Both the position numbers and the translations under genes were made by a program. The notes below the pieces were generated by a model. The model had not been told where the DNA came from. It did no database searches and saw only the letters and a program-made list of their open reading frames with translations. This document shows, piece by piece, positions 24,062 through 36,289 of a DNA stretch of 64,000 bases (position 1 is its first letter; each line of letters opens with the position of its first letter). Source of the DNA: Carex sylvatica (lineage: Eukaryota; Streptophyta; Magnoliopsida; Poales; Cyperaceae); assembly GCA_964058845.1 (NCBI GenBank), contig CAXKVR010000008.1:558001-622000 (forward strand), in the 5' to 3' direction.

Positions 24062-25013
24062 ATGGGTTCACTCATGTCTGGTTGGGATTCACCAATAATG
24101 GATGAGTATACAGGTACAAAATAAAGTGTATATATTACACAAGGGCCTCTATATTACAAATCAACCCTCAATCTTAAGAATATTTATTTAAAAGACCCTT
24201 GGCAGAATTTTCTTTCTTAATTCTTTTCTCAGCATCCATATTCAGTAGTTCTGTGTATATATATATATATCTCACATGTTAGTTTCTTCTTGTTTTATTT
24301 TTATTTAGTTGGTTATCATAACAGTTGTGAAAGAAGGAGCAAACCAATTATTGTAATTGAGCTGAAAAAAAACCAATTTGAGTTGAAAGAAAATTAAGTG
24401 TTTGCAAATTAGAATCTTAATGAGCTTAGGGTTTAGGGCTTAAATTGATTTTAAAATGAGTAGCAGAGCATTAAACTTATCACGGTGTGACCCTACATAT
24501 GTAGCTCGGGTTCAAAGAAACAAATCGCTTACCAAGGAAGAAATAAACTCCTTTTGGAGATCAAAATCACACAGAGAGAACAATGAAAGGGGCATGAACT
24601 TTTCTCCATACGGCTCACCTGTTGACTCACCACAATTCCTGAATGATAACGAGAGAAGAAGAGAGGCGACCCCGTTCTCCCGTTCTCAAAATGATGTCTG
24701 GTCGTTCTTGCACCCTCACAGTGTGCCAAATTCTCCAAGGACATACGAATCAACAGATGAGATAGCACCCAAATCGAACATGACCAGAGACTGGTATGTA
24801 ATTTTAATTTTTACTGTTTTGGATCAATTATTAGCATCATTAGTTCTAATCAAAGTTTACTATAACTGATGATTGCCTAACATGCATAATGCCAGGTGGA
24901 CCCGCAGCAATTCGGCATTTCTAAATGAGGCGCCGTCTGATGAGATGCGTGGCGTGGCATCCAACTATACCCCGCAATTTAATGCCTCGCGGCTTGCTAC
25001 TGGTAATGTGTAA
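24062..25013 (+). CDS. Plant-specific small protein of unknown function (three exons, 152 aa)
   Basis: The exons are 24062-24113, 24505-24793 and 24896-25013, joined by GT-AG introns of phase 1 and phase 2, giving an open frame of 152 codons. The protein starts MGSLMSGWDSPIMDEYT and continues ARVQRNKSLTKEEINSFWRS. A start of this kind, MGSLM-x-GWDSP followed by a basic RN-x-SLTKEEI-x-x-FW helix, is recalled from a plant-only family of short uncharacterised proteins. The rest is Ser/Pro/Asn-rich and probably disordered, with SPYGSPVDSP and PHSVPNSPR as possible phosphorylation sites, and ends FNASRLATGNV. No signal peptide or membrane segment is seen. An ATG at 24456, just before the second exon, opens a longer frame, but the splice to the MGSLM exon restores the family start, so the spliced model is preferred. 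A TATA box precedes it. The function is unknown. Confidence 0.85.
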
Positions 25014-26574
25014 ATCAGCCAGTTTAGCTGTTTCATATGAACATATGTCCGCTTAGCTTTGATAACTAATTAATTGAAGCATGGGGTGGAGGCTCAATGA
25101 TATGCGTACTTAACGGACCTTTTTACATTTCTGTAGAATTTCTTTGTATATACCATGTTTCTATTTGTGAATTTTGTGTTTATTGGGTAGTTAGCTTTGT
25201 TTGAAATGAAAAGAAATTTCTGGTTTTCTATATATGTAAAAATAGAGGATGGTTTGGAAACTATATATGAGATTATAAACTTATGTCTTTTCTTTATACT
25301 TCACTGAAACCTTTTTTTGGTTATGACGAATTCAACGTGGGATGCTTTTATTCAAGGGAGCGCTATATTGAGCGCATCTTTTATAATTTTGAGATCTGAA
25401 AGAATATTTTTTATTTTAATATTTAATTTATCTTTACTCTTTAAAACTCACATCTTTTTTATTTCTAAATATAAATAGATTCATTAATATATATGCATCT
25501 TTTTACTTATAAACATGAATAGATTTATTAATATATATACGTTGTACATAAAAGAAAATAATTATATTTATTTATATCTTAAAAAAGAATGATGAAAGAT
25601 AAATGGGATTGTCTATTTAGTATTTTAGTTAAGTATATGTCATAATAAACAAAAATTGTGAGAGAGCATGATTCATTTTATAAGTGTTGAATATTTTTTT
25701 TTTTATGTGGCTAAAGATAGCATATTTGCAAACTGAAATGTTAGTAAAGACAACAACATACACATGACAAATTTAAAATTAACGATAACATAAATAATCA
25801 TGTAATAATATAAATATCTCATACAAATTTAATACTGAGAGAATATTAAATTAGCATCAACAAAAGTTAAAAATCTAAAGCCAAGTGATAAAAGAGTGCT
25901 ACAATAGTACAACATGCTCGACAATTCTCTCCTTTCTATTTTTTTTTTTAATTGAAATGTAAAATAATGCTACAATAAATGCAATATGCTCAGTTGGACA
26001 ATTACAATTGGTACAACAAAATTCAACTACAGTAACCCGCTTATAACAAAAGCAAAAATTACACCTTATTAGTCCAACCTATTTATACAGCTCTTGACGA
26101 AAGATACAGCTTTTTTAATATGACAGTTTTTTGTTCGTTTTATTTAATATATCAATCAAGAATTAATCACTGTATTTACAGGTACTATGTATCCATGGCC
26201 ACTGTACGTGTACCAGTAATGGTAAAAGAATTTCATCCTAAAGAACAGCCATCAGAATGTTGGATACATAAATGCACAGAATAATTAGTTTTATGTGAAG
26301 ACTGCATTAACGTTGCATCTACAATTTAGCACATCAATTGGTAGTCTTTTATCTTTGCATATTTTAATTTGACTGTTCAAGCACTACTTTTTTTTGACTT
26401 GTAGTTTAGTAGTATGCGATATTGTGGACCAATTGACTTGAACTTTGATTTGGTTCAATTTCACGCTGAAAAATTAATAAGATAGCATAGAAACAGAAAT
26501 TGTAAGAGTATATATGAAAAAGAAAGTGTAATCCATTCCATGTATCAATCACTCGGTAGAAGATGAGAAAATTT
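25014..26574. other. 3' UTR of the small gene and intergenic DNA
   Basis: The first 200 or so bases probably contain the 3' UTR. After that there is AT-rich intergenic sequence with no supported gene, RNA or bounded repeat. Confidence 0.45.
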
Positions 26575-26577
26575 TAA

Positions 26578-28469
26578 GGGGGCGTTTGGTTCGAGCTATA
26601 GATCATTCCAGGGAATAGAAGGATTTCAGGAAATGCAATGTCAGGAAATGTCATTCCAGGGAATATGTCATATTGATTGAGCATATTGATTGAGCAATTG
26701 ACTCATTAAGCTCCTCTGCACTTGACATTTTTCTTTTTCTAGATTTTTTGGACACACTACCGCCAGTTCTTTGTGATGGTGAAATGTTTGCTTGGCTTCC
26801 ATGAACGGGACTATCAACCAACTCCTCCTGATCGCCTAAGTTATCATTCATGTCTACTTCAACATTTCTTGCTCCAACTTCATTAGTTGCTTCCTCTCAT
26901 TCAATATCTTCTACTACATTAGCTAAGGACTCTGCTCCTAATCCATTGGCACGATCCTTGCCAAAGACAACAGACCACTCCTCCAAATAAGGAAATGACT
27001 TTCCTCTCAATCCTGTAGCACTTGGATGGCTCTGCATTTCAAACGTGTACATAAACATAAGATGCTATGAATTTCACAACAGTTTTCTTAGCAATACCAT
27101 TCATAATAGAATGTAAATTATGTGATAAAAAGAATAGTTTGGTTCTGATATCAAAACCAATTGTCAAACAAAACATCAAAAAAAAAAAGACATTTACAAA
27201 AATAACTATTGAACAAGTGTTTTTACCAACACTCAACTATTCTAAGCTACTAAACATTTTTAAGGTTCATACTTTCAAAACAAAAAAAATGATATTGCCT
27301 GCACTTTTACCAGTATGCCCCTGCATTAAATCACCTATTAGGCATAGTTATAAAACCCCAAAAATTCTGGAGCTTAATAGGTATTTAGGTTAGGTCTTTG
27401 TCTGTATTCTCATAAAAAGAAATAAAAATTTGATGTAGAGGTTTGCTCAGAATTACATCTTTAATGTTGCTTGTCAGGAAATGAAATAACAAAAACAGTG
27501 TTATGCAATCTATAATAAAATACAATAGTCAAAACCTCATAAAAAATCTCGTAGGACATTTAAAACTCATCTCGATATAGTCCTGATCTCAAACTAAATA
27601 TGAAACAATGATCACCATCTACTTGCAAATAGAATCGATTTGTGATTTTTGTATGAAGAAGTCAACTGAAATAGGATAATCTATGTTTGCAAGTTGACGT
27701 CTTGAATGAAATTAATCTAAGCAAATACATCCTTAAGATTGATTAAGGAGGAATAAATAGTAAATACTTAACACGTATTTTAAAAGACAAGTTCGGTACC
27801 AGTACCGGCTTCAATTGAACTCAAAATACTATTAATAATTTGAATATATATAATAAACAACATTGCCCTTACAAAAAACAAAACAGATTGACCCGAATCA
27901 AGAAAGCCTGCTAAAAAATCTCTATCACAAGCTTTCACAATTGACGGTGGAGAGACATTAGGACTAATATAATGGCTGTCAATATCTGATAAAGGCACCG
28001 TTGAACTCACCATGACGAGGCGACGTTGACCATGTTCAGTGACACATAAAGCTTCAGTCCCAACTCTACCCAATTTCCAAGATAAAGAGAGAGAGAGAAA
28101 AGAGAGGTTGCTGACGTACCTCTTGAGATAATGAAAAGAAGCGTTGTTGGACAAAATGAAGCGGAGGAAAGGTCAGCAGTGAAAGAGAAGAATAGAGAAG
28201 GAGAAGGAGCGATGGAAAGAGGTAAGAGGAAATAGTTTGAGAGAAAATATTGGCACGAATGAAAAATAGTGATTCCTGCCGAGCAGTAATTTAGAAAATT
28301 CACGTTTACGGTGGCCAGCGTGATAGCCATCAGTGAGGAAATTCGGATGGCAAGGAATAAGGGATTACTATTTCTATTCTCTTGTCAATTTCACCAAACA
28401 TGGTAATAGAAATGTATGGCATTGAAATGCCTGGGATTTGCCTTCTAAAAGCACCAACCAAACGCCCCC
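26578..28469. mobile_element. PIF/Harbinger element, internally deleted, 1.9 kb
   Basis: The ends are gggggcgtttggtt (left, from 26578) and aaccaaacgccccc (right, to 28469), perfect inverted repeats of at least 14 bp. A 3-bp target duplication taa (26575-26577 and 28470-28472) flanks it, which is diagnostic of PIF/Harbinger. It carries a broken Myb/SANT-type ORF at 26651-27031. No DDE transposase frame was found, so it is non-autonomous. Confidence 0.92.
26651..27031 (-). pseudogene. Harbinger ORF1 (Myb/SANT-like DNA-binding protein), C-terminal exon relic
   Basis: Read on the minus strand from a splice acceptor (AG at 27033-27032), the frame gives SHPSATGLRGKSFPYLEEWS then VFGKDRANG, typical of the segment after the Myb/SANT-like domain of plant Harbinger ORF1 and related proteins. 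An in-frame TGA follows (...VVEDIE then stop), after which the same frame continues through VGARNVEVDMNDNLGDQEEL to a basic KKSRKRKMSSAEELNESIAQ tail. The upstream exon with the SANT helices was not recognised. In the family this protein helps the transposase bind the ends; here it is non-functional. Confidence 0.72.
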
Positions 28470-28472
28470 TAA

Positions 28473-30784
28473 TTATTTCCTTTAATAATTATCTTATTAA
28501 TTGAATTAGAGAGAGGGTGGAAGTACAAAATCGGTATTTTGAAAAAAAAATTCTCTTAGCTCTCAAAATTAGAAGAAAAGATGCCCTCAATATAGGGGTT
28601 GATGAGAAAAGCGTGTGCCAATTTATGGGTTGATGAGAAAACGTTTCTGCTGATTTCTTCAAACTCAGCATCTGCCATCTTTCAAAAAAAAAAGGAAAAA
28701 GAAGAAGATCCTTGATGCACACAGGTATGGGCCGAGTCTTTATCATTTAATACGCCTTCCCTTGCAAGGTTTTGATAGTTCGGCCCAAACTAGGAAAATT
28801 CTGTATCTTGCTTTGCTGCCCAGCCCAAGCCAATTTTGTCACATTACACGGAATCTGTCAAAAATGTACCTTGCTGAGAGGTAGTCAGAATTTTGACTAC
28901 AATTTATTCAAAATTTTAGATGTTCATGATATTTTTTTTCATATTATTCAATTAAAAAAGAAGAAAAAAATATAAATAAAAATAGGAAAATAAAAAAAAT
29001 ATTGAAGGAAAAATGAAGGAATGAGAAAGCAAAAAAATATGAAAAAATATATATAGAAACTAATTCAAATACAAATCAGAAAACACAAAATTAAGAGTAA
29101 TGGAGGTGTTCTGAATGTCCAAATGGAGGGAAAGATGAAAAGAAAGAGAGATGAGAATGGATGAAAATGGAGGGATCCTATGCATTTAAAATGAAGGGGA
29201 GATTAAAAAAAAAAGGAGCGGTTTTTCTCTCAATTAATCCGACATGTAGCTACTTATATTTAATATTTTATTATATAAACATAGCTCACATGATCTTTTG
29301 CAAATTCTTTGGCGGCTAATGTGCACTAAGTTCAAACAGGTGAATGGATCATCTTTTACATCTCTTATTTGAAAATGGAAGAAGACAAAAAAAAAAAAAA
29401 AAAAAAAAAAACTGAATCTAAAGATATTATGAAATAGAAAAGAGATACATATTTATCAAGTCGATTCCTTGCAGTCAAAGGAAGAGAGGGTTGAGAAGAA
29501 CACATTTTCACTGCAGGGTAGGCAAAATTTATAATTTAATTTATATAGGTTAAGCTTGATTATCAAAATCCAGGGGTGGACTGGCCTTTAGCTTCGCCTC
29601 TGCGTATCTCTCGAGTATTAGATTGAATATGACATGCGTTGGCGAACTCTAAGCCAAGTGATAGGAATTTGATGCCTATTTAGAATTTTAGATATAGGTA
29701 GTCCATGTTGAGATTTGTGTTAGATTAAAACTGATGACTCAGATCTCATTCTATTGATCAGTCTGGTATTGCAAATCATCTGAATTCGCTGAGAGGTGAG
29801 TTTGGTTTTTAAAATTGTTATGTTGTATCAAATTAACCGTTTTCCTTATTTTAAAAATGAGTTCCAATCAACAGAGAGAAGAATAATATTCTTTGTCATT
29901 TGAATTCTACTCTTTAAAATTCATCTCCGCAAGTTATTTTCTATTAAAATCAATTGAATTCTTATCATTATTTCATTTAATCAGGGAAAATTGTCAACAA
30001 AATGGAGACATTTAGCGAGAGTTAGTTTAGTGAAATTCTCTCTATCTAAAAGTATAGATCAAGTGATATTCTACTTATCTGAAAAATAGTAAATAAAAAT
30101 CTAAATTTTTATTTTCAAGCACATTTTCATGTGAATATCATGTTTAACAGTTCAGATTAATTAATAGAACTTTAAAAATAAAAATATAAAATCATAGCAT
30201 GAGTCTATCCACAATATGCTTATTACCATGCAGTCATGCACGCTCTTCGTTATATTATAAATGCATGCATTCAACGTTTAATACACTACAGTTCATATTT
30301 TGTTCTTTGGAATTACCATTTGGCCGAGTATCTTAATGTGGTGAAGGTTTGTTCTAAATTAATATGCCTTTATTTTTCTCAAAATTTGAACTTACAGAGA
30401 AAGTATTTAAACATTTAGATGTATACGTTCACATATTAGATTTAATATTGCTACTATTTCTTGAATTGAGATACTATTGTTACTTTTGTAGAAATTAAGC
30501 TGGATAGGAAAAATCAGCAGAGCAACAAAAAAAAAAAAGTATATATGCCAACTGATACTAATTGAATTCTATGCTGTTAGCCGAACGTTTTTAGTTGCTA
30601 CACAACACTATGCTCGCAAATAAATGATTTCTTCAATTATGTAAGTCATAAATTTGAAATTTAAACTGAAAGTTCTTTATAGATATTAAATAAAAGCTAA
30701 AAGGCTGGACTTCTATCTTTTTTTTTTCTAAAAAAAAATCATTTTCTCTTCTTCTAAAATTTCATGGTATTATATAATTATGTA
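28473..30784. other. Intergenic AT-rich DNA
   Basis: No supported gene. Contains a poly-A tract of about 23 bases near 29389-29411 and a half-copy of the dispersed MITE family at about 30050-30190. The short open frames here show no family resemblance. Confidence 0.45.
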
Positions 30785-30794
30785 AAACATTTCC

Positions 30795-31219
30795 GAGGTT
30801 GGCTACTATGCTTATATAAGCATATCCTCACATATGCTTATAACTCATTTTTGTGCTTCCAATGTCCAAATGGTCGATCTGAACCGTTCATCTTGTTCTC
30901 CATATTAATATGTGCTTGGAAACTAAATTTTATATTTTTCTGAATTTTTTTACTATTTATTAAGCCACTTTGAAAATCGCTGATCCAACGGTGGCTGCAC
31001 AAAACAGTAAAATCAGCAGCCACCGTTGGATTAATAATTTTCAAAGTGGCTTAATAAATAGTAAAAAAATTCATAAAAATGTAAAATTTAGTTTCCAAGC
31101 ACATATTAATATGGAGAACAAGATGAACGGTTCAGATCAACTATTTAGACATTGAAAGTACAAAAATGAGTTATAAACATATGTGGGGATATGCTTATAT
31201 AAGCATAGTAGCCAACCTC
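30795..31219. mobile_element. Mutator-type foldback MITE, 425 bp
   Basis: The element is a hairpin: gaggttggctactatgctta at the left end pairs with taagcatagtagccaacctc at the right, and pairing continues inward to the gcagccaccgttgga/tccaacggtggctgc core, leaving a loop of about 17 bases. A perfect 10-bp duplication aaacatttcc flanks it (30785-30794 and 31220-31229). Because of the symmetry, short open frames on opposite strands encode nearly the same residues; they are not genes. Confidence 0.93.
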
Positions 31220-31328
31220 AAACATTTCCTATATATTTTGTTTGACCTTCATGATAAAGTTTTCCTCATCAACTTTCACACTTATAAACTAATAAATATT
31301 ATTAATTTGACGAGTACAACTCTAAATA

Positions 31329-31594
31329 ACTGAAATTTTTATTACTACTCAAAAATTCTATCAAATTACTGAATCTATCTAATTTTGAGCGGAATCTCGA
31401 ATAATGCCCTGTCGGGTTAATAAATAACCGGACAGAATCTACCCCATTCAAAAATTGTGTTCGGTTAATAATTAACCAGATAAAATCAATCAGTCCGGTT
31501 ATTTATTAACCGGGCAGGGCATTATTCGAGATTCCGCTCAAAATTGGATAGATTAAGTAATTTGAACCAATTTTTGGGCACTAATAAAAATTTC
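31329..31594. mobile_element. Foldback MITE, about 265 bp
   Basis: The left arm (gaaatttttattactactca, then attttgagcggaatctcgaa) pairs with the right arm (ttcgagattccgctcaaaat, then cactaataaaaatttc). The centre keeps ggttaataaataaccgg and ccggttatttattaacc facing each other. Flanking ctaaataa/ctaaaaaa may be a mutated target duplication of about 8 bp. No coding capacity. Confidence 0.8.
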
Positions 31595-31604
31595 GGTCTA
31601 AAAA

Positions 31605-31830
31605 ATTATCGTATTGATTTCAAACGACGAATCTATGCCGAACCGTTAAAACCAATCTAGTTCATACGTGATGTGTGTACATACAAAGTTTTGAAAGTGT
31701 TGATTTCATTTAGTATAAAGTCAAATGGCAAAAAAAACCTTTTTATAAGTTATTTTATGCATTTATTTTTCATTAATTTTATTCTTTGATTTTAAAACTT
31801 TAGCATGTACATGCATTATTTGTAAAGTAA
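31605..31830. repeat. Partial copy of the MITE family that formed the 204-bp satellite
   Basis: Sequence running from tttcaaacgacgaatc through acgtgatgtgtgtacat to atttagtataaagtca and tgcatttatttttcatt matches, in the same order, the intact element at 50515-50927 and the satellite unit at 41023-42843. Both terminal ends are missing. Confidence 0.65.
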
Positions 31831-32329
31831 ATAAATTTATAAAAATTAAATTTATTGTTTAAAATTAATTCAATAATTTTTAAAATCATACTCACTAAAT
31901 TTTCTTAATCAAGATAGCACATATTATGTTCGCTTCATTACCAAATTAGTGCATTCTGAATAGAAAAATCTTGGATCCGTCCCTGCAACTGTATCCTCAT
32001 TTTACTACGGGATTCTTGAAAGCACCCCCCCAAAAAAAAAAAAAAAAAAAAAAAAACTGTATCCTCATTTAGTGGAAGTCGGGCATGAGATCCACATCCA
32101 CTGCTTAAAGAAGGGATACATGAATTTAATTAATTACGAATAGATTTTCTGACAGATAACATTGTTTCTCCAGTTAAAATTATTAGACTCAATGCATTTC
32201 TTCTTGTAACGGAGGATCCCATCCCTTCTCTTTCTCGCGCCACTTTCCTTTTCCGACCAAAACATCACCAATTCAACATTTCTGTTCCTCCCCGACCTCC
32301 TTGCTCTCCCTCTCTCTCGGTAACTCATT
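31831..32329. other. Spacer and promoter side of the syntaxin gene
   Basis: Contains a C7A20-type homopolymer stretch near 32026-32055 and, just before the ATG, a pyrimidine-rich leader (ccctctctctcggtaactc). No TATA box could be assigned with confidence. Confidence 0.4.
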
Positions 32330-33638
32330 ATGAACGATCTTATGACTGATTCCTTCGTTGGAGCAGCAAATCAAAAGAATCAAGACCTCGAATCAGGCTC
32401 TAGCAATGGCTCAACAGATCCAGGCGCCAGCATTAACCTCTTTTTCTCTGAAGCCGAGGCCGTGAAACAAGAGATGATATCCATTGAAGGCCTCCTCGCC
32501 CAAATCAACCGTGAAAACGAGGCGCGCAAGTCCGAGCTCAGCCGAGAAGCGCTTCGTTCCCTCTCAGCACGAATCAATGACGACATGGTGAAGACAGTGC
32601 GCAAGGCGCGTGGTGTTCGGGCTCGGCTTGAGTCAATGGATCGGCGTGTAAATCCCAAGGATCTGGCGAGGGTTTCGTTTGTCAGAGGTTTGAGTGCGAA
32701 GCTCAGAGAAATCGTGGGAGAGTTTCAAGGATTGAGGCAGCGAATGGTGGAGGAGAACAGAGAGGCTGTGGCGCGGTGCTATTTTACCCTTACTGGCGAG
32801 AAGCCATCGGAGGAGGTTAGTTTTAGTGAAATTGGCCATCTACTAGTCTAATAGTTTTTACGAGTTGGAACTGTACATACCAGTACCGTTTTAACCTTTA
32901 ATTTGAACCTCTATCCTACTTTGTGTTTGTGCAGTCAAAGCTAAATTCGTAATGTTTACTTGACACATAAATGAGTCACAAGCGCACAATTTAGTTTATT
33001 GAGGCTCAATTGCAGAATTTAGCTTAGTTGGGATTTGGGAGTAAAATTCTACTGACTGGTGTAAAGTGTAGAACAGTCTAATTTGTATATCACTAGTGTT
33101 TTTGGCAATAACGGTAATCTTATTAAAATTACTGTTAATAACCCGCCTTTATATCTCTTAACTGCTTTGTTAACGTTTAGGATTTGCATGGCAGGTCATA
33201 GAAGGGATCATATCAAGTGGGAGCCACACGCCAGAGTTGCTTGTTAAGAAAGCAATAGCCGGAGGAGACCAAGCAATAGCATCAGTCGTTGAAGAGATGG
33301 AAGACAGGCAAGAATCGGCAAGAGAAGTTGAGAGAAGCCTGCTAGAGCTTCAACAGCTCTTTCTCGACATGTCAGTTCTCGTTGAGGCACAGGGGAAACA
33401 GATAGAGAAAATTGAGCAACAAGTGGACAGTGCAGGCCAAGACGTGAACATAGCAAAATTGGCGCTGGAGGAGGCGAAGGTGCACCAGACCAGCACTAGA
33501 CGAACTTGGTTGTGGATTTTGTTGGTTGTGTTGGTATTGATTGTTTTGGCTGTTGTGGGTGGTATTGTTTGGTATAACTTGAGCAACAAGGGCTCTGGTC
33601 TACAGTCAGCTGTCGGGTTTATCTTAGAATTTTTCTGA
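32330..33638 (+). CDS. Qa-SNARE, SYP11-type syntaxin (two exons, 309 aa)
   Basis: This plasma-membrane/cell-plate syntaxin is a tail-anchored Qa-SNARE that drives vesicle fusion with its Qb/Qc and R-SNARE partners. Exons are 32330-32815 (162 codons) and 33195-33638, with a phase-0 GT-AG intron. The start MNDLMTDSF is the SYP1 family start (KNOLLE and SYP112 begin MNDLMTKSF). Residues ~35-160 form the Habc bundle, with EFQGLRQRMVEENREAVARC and YFTLTGEKPSEE just before the intron. The SNARE helix contains SLLELQQLFLDMSVLVEAQG, placing the zero-layer glutamine at about Q228. A 22-residue membrane anchor (WLWILLVVLVLIVLAVVGGI) starts at about residue 267. The lumenal tail is longer than usual (~20 residues, ending GFILEFF). 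SYP112 or SYP111 identity is not settled. The frame is intact. Confidence 0.93.
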
Positions 33639-35475
33639 TTGAAAAGGAAGTGAACTGAGGATGAGAAGGAAATGGAATTCCTTCTTTGTGTTTTCTGCTT
33701 GTGATGGATTTTTGCTTTCTGTTCTTGCTGACAGGCTAAAAGTGATATTTTGTTGGAGAGTGCAGTATCAAAAGGCAGTGGAGAAATCTGAGGCTTGTAA
33801 ATGTGGGTTGACAACCAAATTTTGTGGAATCTTGGACATGCTGATCGTAGAGGGGGTACCTCAATTTTTCTCTGCAAAAACTAGCTTATAAGTACATAGC
33901 TGAATTATCAAATTTTTGTGAAACCATGCTTTTTACGATATTGTGTGTATCACGATGGATCTGCTTCATTACCCTTTTTATATATATATATTTTGTTGTT
34001 TTTATTATCGATGTTTAACTGAATTTCTCGTAAAAAAACTTCTCAAGTATTAGAATGATTTTTTTATTCTTTGTTGAAAGATGGAAGATGTTATTTGTTG
34101 GGATTCATTTATGTAATCAATGACTATGTTTACTCTGTTCTTTCTTTCTACTTTATATATCTGGTACAGAATTAAGCAGTAGCTATTTTTTGTCAGCCTG
34201 CTTGACTTTCCCGGCCACATGACCTAAGTCCTTAACCTCCTAATAATTAGACAATTTAGTTAGTTAAGCATGCCACAAGGGCACGTAAGAAATGTTCTAC
34301 CGGTCAAATAATTTGGGCTGAATTAGTATATTAAGATATTGGACTGGATATATTTTGGGCCTAGTAATCTATAATTCTATCTGTAGTGGTGCAAATGAAT
34401 AGGTGCATCTAAACTGGTGCATATGTTTTATAGATATGCAGTGATCTGTTCATTTTTCTGTTGGTCATTCTATTCACTTCATTTTAGAAAACAAGAGAGA
34501 CAGAGAAAAAAAAGACTGTCAGTTCGATACTAGTATACCAAATTACTGTAGTTTGTCAACCTATTCGTGTGGATACTAATAGAGACGTATTTGCTGTCGT
34601 TGATGTGTAAATATGACATGGAGAAGAAGCAGAAGAGGACAACTACTGAAACAACTAGACGAAGATTTTCGTTGCGCATCTAGTGGTAAACTCTATTTGA
34701 AACTTGGAATTAGTTTTATACATGGATTCTTACTTTCGGATAGTGAACAAATCTTGAACTTATTCAAATTGTTGTACTATTAGCTATCCGAAATCCGGCG
34801 TTGTAAATTAATTGTCGTGTAAATGCTATCAACAAGAAATCAATTTTGAGTTGTAAGGAAAGATTAATATTTCTTATGCCTAATTGAAATTTTTTACTCA
34901 AAACAATAATATAGGCCGAGGGAGTAGAGGTTTTAGTCAGGACACATGCAATGAGATTGAGGCTTAGCTATTTTAATGTAATAATATAATTCATCATTAG
35001 CCCTCGATAGTGTGGTGGTATGGAATCTTTTGAACTTGTTTTTTTTTTTTGGGTGCTAAATTCGCCTTTTAATTTGGAAATCGAGGCCTACATCAAGAAA
35101 AAAAAATATGAAACTAAATTTTTTTTATAGTACACAGCCAAGAAGGCTTGATCGAGCTAGCAAAGATTTTAGGCAAATTTTGGAATGAACCAAAAATATT
35201 TTGGACCGTCCATCTAGTCACGATTGAACGGTTCAGATAATTTATAAGGGTCAAAATTCTCCATTTTATTTAACAGAACTTTTTTTCAGAAGGGTAAAAC
35301 TGGTATTATACATGTGATGTTCTCCATTAGTCTAGTTGTTCCTTTAACACTTTCTTCCCATCTCCTCCCACCGTAAGATGCAACCCAGTCCGCGATGCTA
35401 CCACTCCACCTCTCGCTCTCTAAATTTTGATCTTTGCTTATTCGTTCTTGTTCCGCCAAATTTGACCATTAACTA
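33639..35475. other. 3' UTR of syntaxin gene and intergenic DNA
   Basis: The opening few hundred bases are probably syntaxin 3' UTR. Further on there is AT-rich DNA, with a short match to the dispersed MITE family near 35200-35260 (accgtccatc...gaacggttcagata). No gene was supported. Confidence 0.45.
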
Positions 35476-35987
35476 GAAGAATATGAAATACAACTAGAGG
35501 AAGTTGAAATAAATATGTAGTAGACGAAAGAAAACTAGCAAAAAATGAAAGACAATCAGTAAAACATGAAAGACAATCAGTAAAACATGAAAGACAACTA
35601 GTAGAATATGAAATATAATCATAAGAAGGTGAAATACAACCAGTACAAGGTGAAAGATACCTAGGAGAAGATGAAATACAACCAGAAGAATATGAAATGC
35701 AACCAATAGACAACTAATAGAAGATGAGAAACAGTTAAAAGAAGATGAAAGACAACCAGTAAAACATGAAAGACAATTTTAAGAAGATGATATACAACTA
35801 GAAGAATATGAAATACAACTTGAAAAAGATGAAATATAACATCTAATAAATGAAAGACAACCAGTAGAACATGAAATACAACTACAAGAAGACAAAAGAC
35901 AACTAATACAAGTTGAAAAAAGACTAGAAGAAAATTAGACACTTGTAGTAGATGAAAGACAACGAGTAGAATATGAAAAATAACTAG
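35476..35987. repeat. 21-bp minisatellite, left block
   Basis: The unit is close to aaagacaactagtagaacatg with a 21-base period, for roughly 24 diverged copies. Two adjacent copies near 35546-35588 are identical. The block is continued by the same repeat at 39417-40940 after an inserted element. On the plus strand one frame reads as ERQLVEH-like heptads but is interrupted by stops; the minus strand has longer open frames of LLVVFHL-like repeats. Confidence 0.9.
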
Positions 35988-36289
35988 GGGCTTGTTCGAC
36001 AAAGTATGGAATAGCAAGGGAATAGAGAAATTGTGGAATTGAAAATTTATCACTCTTCTTCTCTATTCCGATTACGTTCGGTAACCACAACAATTGGAAT
36101 AGTGGAAGAGAACATTCATTAAAATATAGAAATGATAGGAAATGACTCTTATGACCTTATTGAATTTTTGATTTTATAATGAATGTTAACACATGAATGA
36201 TAAGCATAAATTATATACATATTCAATCTAGTTTTCATCATGAAATAATATCAAATATCTTGTATTTTGAATATAAAAAGAATAGAATA

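Noticed and set aside
27780..28330. Minus-strand frames in the right half of the Harbinger element
   Set aside because: They showed no SANT or DDE motif. They could include untranslated or intron sequence of ORF1 but cannot be supported as coding.
30838..31155. Two short frames on opposite strands with nearly the same peptide
   Set aside because: They are the two arms of one foldback MITE, so the similarity is a symmetry effect.
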